Of a stretch of 64,000 nt of DNA, positions 56,634-64,000 are shown in pieces. The position numbers and the translations under genes are program-made. Source of the stretch: Sipunculus nudus (Eukaryota; Annelida; Sipuncula; Golfingiida; Sipunculidae); contig CM049316.1 in the NCBI GenBank assembly GCA_026874595.1, forward strand, positions 11,522,839 through 11,586,838. The letters run 5' to 3'. How positions within the stretch are numbered: position 1 is the first letter of the stretch; every line of letters starts with the position of its first letter. The notes below the pieces were generated by a model. It did not search any database. It was given only the letters and a program-made list of their open reading frames with translations, and was not told the origin of the DNA.

Positions 56634-58540
56634 AAATGTATCTTGTATTTATTTTTTTTTTCAAAATGCAAGATATCATGTAAAATGATGAAAAGTTCAA
56701 AATATGCATACATTCAGAAATAAATTGTATCAGCTTTAATGTATTACATATGGGGTCTTTTAAAAATTTTAAACGACTCTAAACTAATTTAAGACTTTTG
56801 AGTTTTTGCCAACTGTGCTATCTTAATATTTTAAAGATTCTTAAAGCCAAAAAGAGTGGCTTGAGGCACTCTTCCAACGGAACATATATTGTGGGGGAAA
56901 AGATGATACGGTATATAGTAAACATTTATCAAAATTAAGGTGGGCGCCACACAGTGGTTTTACCTGACTCGCACGCTTTTCCGACTGATGCGTCACTGAT
57001 TATATAATCACACTACCAGGTATTAAAGATAAGGCATGTCATCATTGTCAAAGGTAGATTTGTCTCATAGTGTGAGACGTCGCTGATAGGTGTCGCTAAT
57101 GGAAGCAATACATTTTGACTGTAAGTAAACTTATCATATAATATACAGTTGAATCCCTATAATGTAGCACCCTTACTGCCCACTATCTCAGGATGGCCAC
57201 CAGATACATGCTGCCACTCACCTGAAATATTGATAGAGTTACTCCTGTGTTCAGAGCACTGTAGTAGCTCCTTACTAACCAATCTACTTTTTAAAATATA
57301 GTTACCGCTACTGATAATGAATTGTCTAGAATTAAAATAATAAAAAAATTAGCGCAATATGACATGCAGATGCTACGTGCAATGGTTTAAGGTAATTTAC
57401 AAGTATTTCGTTTGTTTTAATATAATATATTATGAGTACTTTGAATAGAATTTCCTTTTTGCATGATATTATTTTTCTTTTATATTTTTTCAAGTTCAAC
57501 ATGACATATTAGCATGCAGTATTTAACCTCGCATAAGCTAGATTTAAAAATTTTTTCTCTCAACTTCAACATTCTCATCCTCAAATCTTTTAGTAAAGGT
57601 TGACAAGATATTAAAAAGGGACAGCAGGAGAATTACCTATGTTTGGTATGGACCGTTATATGATAAACATTGTGATGAACCGGGGTGGAGCAATTACCTG
57701 TGACGTCATCTCGGAGCATACTAATTGGTATGCATGTAAATCCCAGACCATATATCTCAGACAAGCCGTGAGTCCAGTACCCAGTATAATGATGTTACTG
57801 TATTCAATCAGCGATATACATGGAATATTGATTCATTTATTTTAATGTTGTTATTAATATTTGAAACTTTCAGTCAGCTTTTAATTTAAGGTCATGTGTA
57901 TAGTGAGAATAACATTAAATAAGGCTTAGTTTAAACTGGAAGATATTTCAACTGAGCATATTTATGAAATGCCCACATCAGCAGGGAAAACGTGCTCTCC
58001 TTCCTTGCACAATATGGAGGTCCCCATCTTAGTCACAGAAAACAAAATCTAGACAGAAATGGAACTGACCGAAAACTGTCCACTATAAACAGGTGGCCAC
58101 ATTATTGAAGTGCCTGCGAAGAGAGGTATTATCATATAACATGAAACATTCCCTGTAAGAATGACTAAAAGAGATTGGGCATAAACTGATGCCATTTGTG
58201 GGCAGAAAATAAGTTTTCCCTTTTCTTCCATTCCCACCCCTCCTAAATAAAATATGACGTTGCGTGATATTTAAAAGAAGTCGGCACTTAGACACTGTGG
58301 TGCCAGTTGCGGAAAAAAATCCGTTATCTTTATCTACAAAAACAACTTTGGTCAGCCCAAATCCTTCAGGAAAAATAAAAATAACAAATATTGTTATAAT
58401 ATATGCAGAAGCGTAAAATAATTCTCAAAACTATGCATGAGATTACACTTGTGTCATCCATTCACAACAAGTCCTAATATACACTTTGCCATATTAATCA
58501 AACTCCTGTAGGTCTTTCCTCAATATATATCCGTTATAAA
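56634..58540. other. Intergenic, AT-rich, no gene recognised
   Basis: Several short open frames with no motif. The duplicated sulfotransferase upstream flank begins at about 58550. Confidence 0.5.
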
Positions 58541-58549
58541 TAAAATATT

Positions 58550-59212
58550 TGTGCGACTGATATCAAGATAATAATTATTATATCTGAAAGACTCAGAGCG
58601 CAAAGACACCATGCTTCCAGCAGTGATGCACCATCAACAACACGATTGAGCATAAAATTACCATACTATTATTTGTATTTCTATTCTGCCCAGGTATAGC
58701 ACACTACAACAATAAACATATTTTTTTTTAAATCAATATTACAAAAAATTATATTTTTATTATATTCATGTAAATAAATATTTGTATTGCGCTTTGTTGT
58801 ACACATATAGAAATGTGTATAGTTATGGGAGAGGTAAAGTTGTTAGATTAACTGAACTTAATGAAAAATTTTGCTTCAATGGATACAATTGCTATCTTCA
58901 AATCAGTAGAAGGCCACCTTCTCACAGACAAAACAGTTTGCTGATGGTAAAAGCTTCTGTTAATTTATTTCGCTTAGCGGTTACGTAATAAACAAATGGT
59001 TGAGAATACAGGCGCCATGTTGTCAGATTAGGTGAAAGTTACGATGATTCAAATTTTCGTGTCAATAGTTTTCTCAAGACTCATCGATCAATTGAATTTG
59101 TGTGTATTCATGCGTACACTTGCGTATAAATGTTGTCTTCAGCATGTCCTGATATCGGAGAGAGAAGAGTGCTCTTTCAATCAAATGTGTATATGGTTAC
59201 AGAAACCCGGCC
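58550..59212 (+). repeat. Upstream flank and leader region of sulfotransferase gene 2
   Basis: Matches 29915-30470 in order ('aagataat.attat.ttatctga', 'agcataaaat.accatact', 'tacacatatagaaatgt', 'aatacaggcgccatgttg'). At the leader-exon border the conserved GTAAGG is ATTAGG here. The nearest usable donor is AG/gtgaaa at 59031/59032, five bases on. Confidence 0.75.
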
Positions 59213-60907
59213 ATGGGCAAGACGTCTAGTTGCTGGTGCGTTTCTATGACGGGGATTATCGTTTTTGCCTCGGCAAACTTGTATCTTTCATGCTGCTATT
59301 TGGAGTTTGGGAGGAAATCTGAACGTCAAATGAATTTTGAAATAGAGGTAAATACCATATTTGTGCTTGGGATAATAATAAAGGTGAAAAAAATTTAAAG
59401 AAAATGTTTGCAAGCAAATATAGTCTAACAGTCTAACAAATCGTACCATCAAACCATCATTTATCTACGTAAACGGTATTATTAGGCATATAATAAGCAT
59501 ATATGAAGCCGGTGTTTCTCATTAAACATGATTTCTAATTTTCAATCAAAATAAGGCAGAAGCTGGAAAAAAATCTGTCACTGTGAAAAAAATATTGATT
59601 TTCATGAAATATTTCCAAGAACCACCTGTAATCAATTAGACACTGTTTTGTTTCCTTGTAATCATTCAGCTGCAATTGAAAGATGTTAATGTACGCGTAC
59701 TCTACAATTAAAAATAATATTGAATTTTTTTAAAATAAAAATTAGCAATGATACTACAATCGACTTTTCAGAAGAAAACGAAATATAATTGCTTTACCAT
59801 AACTGCTTACAGATTCATGTGTGTCTGTGTTATTTACAGCGGTACCCGAGCAGCGAAACGGCATCAGTATCGTTTACGATGGATAATAAACAAGACCAAC
59901 AGGAACGAAGGTTACATGTACTTAAAGCATACTGTCAGAGAAGAAATAAACCCTCACAAACTCAAGGTAAACACCTGTCGTTTCCTCATCCAGATATTGT
60001 CGTATCACCGAGAATAAACCTGACCGTGTGTCAGTCATCTAAGGCTGGATCAACTTTCTGGAGATATTTTGTCAAAGACGTTTACAGCGGAAGTTTTATA
60101 CAGGACATCAACACTTCATTAGTATCTGCAGCCATGAGCAATGATTACACAAAGGTTCTTCTGGTTCGACATCCTCTTCGCCGAATGTACTCTGCCTACA
60201 ATGACAAAGTAGTGAGAATGACTGGTCATCATTTCATCATGCGGGGAATCAGGGAAAGGTTTAACGACGTTGTGCACCACAAGTTTAATGACTCTTGCGT
60301 GAATGACTTCAGTTTCACAGATTATATCCGACTTGCAACGAAGGAAGTTTTATCTGGAACAGAAATACGGGACTTACATCGCATGCCACATTTCAAATTT
60401 TGTAAACCTTGTGAATTTCACTATGATTTCGTCATAAAGCTAGAAACCTTCATTTCGGACTCAAAGGAACTGGTTTCTCATTTACAAAAGCGGGGCTTTC
60501 AGGTGGTGTTTGATACAAAGATGTTCGATACCAATTTCTTATTTGATAAATGTCGCTATTTCACCTCGTCTCTTTTGGCAGGCTGGGAATTTGCCTCACA
60601 CCCTTGTTCCACCGATGAGAGAGTCCTGACGGGTAACCTGAAGGGACTTCATAATCAAGGATATGTCAGCGCGTTCGGTTTTACAAAGAAAGCATTTCAA
60701 GACTTGCTGGTTGCAAGTTGGAAGGATAAATGCAGCGAGTTAGTTAGTAGGGTAATGAAAGATCCGGAAAAAAGAAAACTTGCCAGTATTCTTGCAAAGG
60801 AAGCTGCCAAACGTGCTATTAAGTCGCTGCCCAAAATATATCTAGATGCATTTATCAAAGCTTACCTGCCTGATTTTGAAATGTTCGATTACAAAACAGG
60901 ATTCTAA
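59213..60907 (+). CDS. Carbohydrate sulfotransferase, gene 2 (two exons, intact)
   Basis: Exon 1 59213-59347 and exon 2 59840-60907 (donor gag/gtaaat, acceptor gtgttatttacag, phase 0) encode 400 residues, a paralogue of the gene at 31,980 with roughly four-fifths identity over the catalytic part by eye. A short tail (MGKTSSCWC), a signal anchor at about 9-29, the PAPS 5' loop CQSSKAGSTFWR, the 3' site VRHPLRRMYSAYNDK, the KPC.F..YDFVIKLE block and the C-terminal AYLPDFEMFDYKTG are all present. It should be a Golgi type II membrane sulfotransferase. Exon 1 differs strongly from gene 1 while exon 2 is very similar. The start at 59213 is the first ATG in this frame and has a good context (ggccATGg). 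The long open frame beginning at 59789 includes intron bases; 59840 is the exon border. The sugar acceptor is unknown. Confidence 0.94.
59348..59839. other. Intron of sulfotransferase gene 2
   Basis: A phase 0 intron, gtaaat...ttatttacag. Its sequence parallels the intron of relic 2 (30.6-31.1 kb), more closely than that of gene 1. Confidence 0.8.
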
Positions 60908-61059
60908 TTTATCCCATATTTAATACCTGTTGTTTTGGTTAATCTCGCATATGAAAATTATCCAGTGGTTTGCTCGTTACCTGAAACGTTACAACATACT
61001 GCTGTAAATAGCATTTGCACAGGTAAATAACATTTGCGAATGTTGAAAATCTTAAACCT

Positions 61060-61510
61060 TTGGCGATAGCAAAGTTAATATTAATGGAAACTCGTAAGAT
61101 ATCTAATTACAGAAAGTCAAAGGCTTTACTTATTAGGGTCCTCACAGAATAGGGGTATATTTATATCCAAAACGTCCTTTAACAGGGAACGTCACTACGT
61201 TTGGCTATAAGTCCAAGAACCTCGCAACTTTATCAGATGTTGCAAAATTTGCTGGGATGCTGCCCATCTCATGACTGCTGACACTTATTAGGCTAACATC
61301 TCGATGTACTTATAAATGCAAGTGGTAGCATGTATTTATTAAGCAACGTTGCAGAGTTAAACAAAGCCAGGATATAAAGGAATAAAAACCATTTTTTTTT
61401 ACAATCCCTGTCTATTGAAATCCCTGTAATTTATTACATGTTAAGTCCAATCAATATATCGAATAGTTATTTCCGATTGCCGGTTTATACCCACAATTTA
61501 GTTTAAGCTT
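61060..61510 (+). repeat. Duplicated 3' flank of sulfotransferase unit (copy 2)
   Basis: Matches 33800-34020 and 35210-35400 ('cagggaacgtcactacgttt', 'aagtccaagaac', 'gctgcccatctcatga', 'atgcaagtg.tag.atgt.tttatta'). 'ggaataaaaacc' near 61379 is a possible polyadenylation signal. Confidence 0.8.
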
Positions 61511-61524
61511 AAGTTTAAGCTTGA

Positions 61525-61775
61525 AGATGCCCATTCACCTTCCTATTGAAAAGTCATTATGTGATTTCTGGCTTCCTTATTGAACTATTACTCTAAGGGT
61601 AATTTCGGTTATGAAAAGTTCTCATTAATTCTCCGTGAAGGATGCATGAACTCGTTTATCAACAACATTTTGTAAACACAGCAATATTGGCAAACGGGAA
61701 GAAACATGTAAACTTAGCTGATAGTTTGCAAGTATGCAGAGGCAGAAAGGTCACTTGTCGCCAAAGCCTCTTCAC
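61525..61775 (+). repeat. ~250-bp dispersed repeat, copy 2
   Basis: Counterpart of 16060-16310, in the same orientation and with similar motif order. Confidence 0.8.
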
Positions 61776-62940
61776 CATGGGGCTTCAAACCTTAATCTTG
61801 TAACCAAGTACTTGCATTACTGGCTCATGTTTAATTGGGAGGGGTGCAACTCTTCCTGTTAATATTTATTCGATGAGGGTCTGTCTTCACATCATAAGCT
61901 TGTTTTTCAGGGAATTGCATGGAAGCATGAAGCACTTCTTTAAAGAACAAATACATGTATTATTAAATGTTCTTTTACTTCACTAATATCTCCAACTGTG
62001 GATGGACATTTGAAGAATCCGCGAAATATATTATCCCTAAGCTCCTCCACTGGCAGTCTGAATCAACACAATGAAGAGTTTCTCTACAATTAAAACTAAA
62101 GAATTACACAGATCTGTAGGAAAGTTGAGTCATGTAAATGCAAAAGAGCAAATATTGTTCATATTCGCAAGTGTGGTTAATTCTAAAAAAACATAATGCC
62201 CACTATGGTAGTTGTTGCATGTAAGGCACGACTTATATTAAAATTTACATATGCTCTCCATGAAGTTGTGCACATAGCTATTTCTTCATTTAATTCATTC
62301 GTCATTTTTCTTTCATGGAGAAGCAAGGTATCAAATTCAGATACACAGCTGTGGATATTGTTAGATCAAAATAATTTTATTTGGTTTTTAAGTCAATATT
62401 CCAAGTAAGCGTATCCAAGATGTCTTTTCCCTGCTGGTATTAAAAAGGCAAATAATTGCAAGACATTGTTATGCCGTTTCCACGAGTAATTTGGATAACT
62501 GAACAAAGTTGACTGATCATCTCTTTTGTCTCTGTACTGTCAACTGGATACCCCCAGGTGTGTGTATGCATGCGTGTCCAACCCCTATATGCTCTGATAG
62601 GAAATCGGTTGATAAAAAAATATGTTAGTAACTTCTCAGTAATAATTGCAAATATAATGCATGAACATATTTTTTTCGGCTGTACCTTATGATAAAAAAT
62701 TAAAATTGTAATTTGGAATCAGAAAGGTTAAGCTGGTTCTTATTCACAAAGTGATTATGCACTATTCTAATTATACGTAACCTGAGGTTCGCCTATTCAA
62801 TTAGGAAAGGCCTTACTTGAGTGTTATGAAGGAAACATTTTAAGAACAACAGATGCTTTTTCCATGGCAGGCAGACTCTACCAGCCTGAGGGACTCGTAT
62901 ATTCACTTCATAAGTAACTGATCTAGGAAAAGCCATCAAT
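61776..62940. other. Intergenic, no gene recognised
   Basis: 61776-61890 is duplicated flank related to 35.93-36.02 kb. The rest is AT-rich with short unsupported frames. Confidence 0.5.
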
Positions 62941-63160
62941 TTCCTGTACAGTGTATAAACGGGGGTTCCTCTTTCACGCACCGATTTTATTCAAGACGGT
63001 CTTTTCTTTAGGGCCCACAAGAGGATGTGCGTGGTCTGAATTGGTCTGAACTGATTAACAACCGACAACAAAAGGGTAACTCAAGCAAGAAGCAACACAA
63101 ACTTGGTTCTCTATTAGAATAGATTTCCCCTGCACGGCAGAAAAGCAAAAAATTGCAGTA
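62790..63160. repeat. Duplicated segment related to 34.05-34.37 kb
   Basis: 'actcgtatattcac.t...taact' and 'tttagggcccaca...gtctgaattgg...acttggttctctattagaat' align with 34090-34350. Part of the same motif order ('gaaggaaacat...aagaacaa.aga', 'ttcctgtacagtgtat') recurs at about 63450-63600, suggesting a local tandem duplication. Confidence 0.6.
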
Positions 63161-64000
63161 TGGAAAAGGTGGAGTTGGGAGCCCTTAAGAAAAAGTCCTG
63201 AATATAACTGCAGTTTCCTTATAATAATTTGATTAATGCACAGACACAAATTTTTACGAATGTGTACCAAGACATGAAAATTCTCATTTTTAAATCAGAA
63301 TTTGGAGTGCGATTTGGGGTCTCTCATGCTCACCCAGAACGACGAGGCGTTCTATTCTATTTATGCGTAACCTTTGGTAGGTCTTTTATATACGGATGTG
63401 TCATTACTCTTTATTGCTAACGTGGAAGTACTATGAACTCAAGTGTTGACAAGGAAACATATAAAGAACAATAGACACGTTTCCAGCGAATGCAGAATCG
63501 GTCGGCCTTTGGTTAACGTGTTCTTGATGTCCTTTGCCGATGTTCAGATCAGTAGCAAGCAATATAGGGCGGTGCCGGTGAATTCTTGTACAGTGTATAC
63601 AGTCACCATATATAAAATATATTTATAGTGCAGAGTAGAAGTACTCCAACATAAGTTGGTATCTGAATGGTTCTCCTTTGCGCCACAGAAATTCCACTAT
63701 TCATTAAAACTGATATAAATAAAAAAATCCTGTGACTGCAAAGGCCCTCTTTTATGGATTGGCGAATAGTTGAAATTCATATTTAATTTTATATATATTT
63801 TTAATATACCTCACAGATACAAATTGCGTGACCTAAGGATATTCCTCAACAGAAATACACTTATGGAGATGAAAAACATTATGAACGGTGTAGTCGAATG
63901 CCGAATAAATAACTGAAATAACACGATAACAAAACATATCTCATATTTCAGTACATTGTCTCTGGTGGTCCTTGCAACGTTGTCAGTTTGTCCGTGAATA
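63161..64000. other. Right end, no gene recognised
   Basis: AT-rich sequence. Open frames at 63229-63628 carry no recognisable domain. Confidence 0.5.

Noticed and set aside
1-64000. A previously undescribed multi-gene system
   Set aside because: The recognisable coding content is an astacin protease, a decayed GPCR, sulfotransferase paralogues and transposable elements. No linked set of unknown conserved genes is visible.

Overview
The window looks like nuclear DNA of a marine invertebrate, most probably a mollusc and perhaps a bivalve. It is AT-rich with small exons in large introns, long (TA)n microsatellites, and dispersed 'GTGACCTTGACCTTTGACC' and 'GGACGGACGG...CCATCGCTATAGCCCAGCATGACT...AGTCAGCTGAGCTAAAAA' repeats that I associate with molluscan genomes. 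BEL/Pao, Ty3/gypsy, L1/Tx1-type LINE and tRNA-derived SINE debris is abundant. Species placement is inference. Most long open frames here are repeat or retroelement shadows; the real genes had to be assembled from exons.

Region by region. (1) 0.7-15.3 kb, minus strand: the 5' part of a secreted astacin-family zinc metalloprotease gene. Six exons are identified by phase-compatible splice sites: signal peptide at 15.17 kb, two propeptide exons at 12.2 and 11.8 kb, and catalytic-domain exons at 6.3, 1.45 and 0.9 kb carrying HExxHxxGxxHE and the MHYG Met-turn. One exon between 11.7 and 6.3 kb was not found, and the gene runs off the left edge. A TATA box lies about 95 bp upstream of the start codon. 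The introns hold repeats, including a direct ~365-bp duplication and tandem units centred on the palindrome GGTGGCGCCACC. (2) 15.3-23.7 kb: mostly microsatellites, a LINE reverse-transcriptase fragment, a 43-bp perfect tandem duplication, a long hairpin, and an inverted pair of one dispersed repeat. (3) 24.0-25.3 kb, plus strand: two in-frame exons of a class A GPCR (TM2-TM5) with an internal stop in TM2 and no TM6/7, probably a pseudogene. (4) 27.7-37.6 kb and 58.5-60.9 kb, plus strand: a cluster of carbohydrate sulfotransferases (Sulfotransfer_2 type, Golgi type II membrane proteins). There are two intact two-exon genes (31,980-33,599 and 59,213-60,907) and three decayed copies, embedded in a segmental duplication whose flanks also match. 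A Tigger/pogo-like DNA transposon remnant and a tRNA-like SINE sit among the copies. (5) 37.7-56.6 kb: a ~19-kb transposon block between the sulfotransferase copies. It holds a 5'-truncated L1/Tx1-type LINE, two degenerate BEL/Pao elements in the same orientation, a gypsy element split by a minus-strand LINE tail and a SINE, and a TTAA-flanked 1.3-kb insertion inside a BEL LTR. (6) 60.9-64 kb: duplicated non-coding flank of the sulfotransferase unit, nothing coding recognised.

The two intact sulfotransferases would act in the Golgi on glycan chains and the astacin outside the cell; nothing in the sequence links them functionally. I see no CRISPR array, rRNA, operon or convincing new molecular system. 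The most informative material is the history of the sulfotransferase cluster (exon 1 and exon 2 with different histories), the datable nested insertions, and the unfamiliar repeat families.
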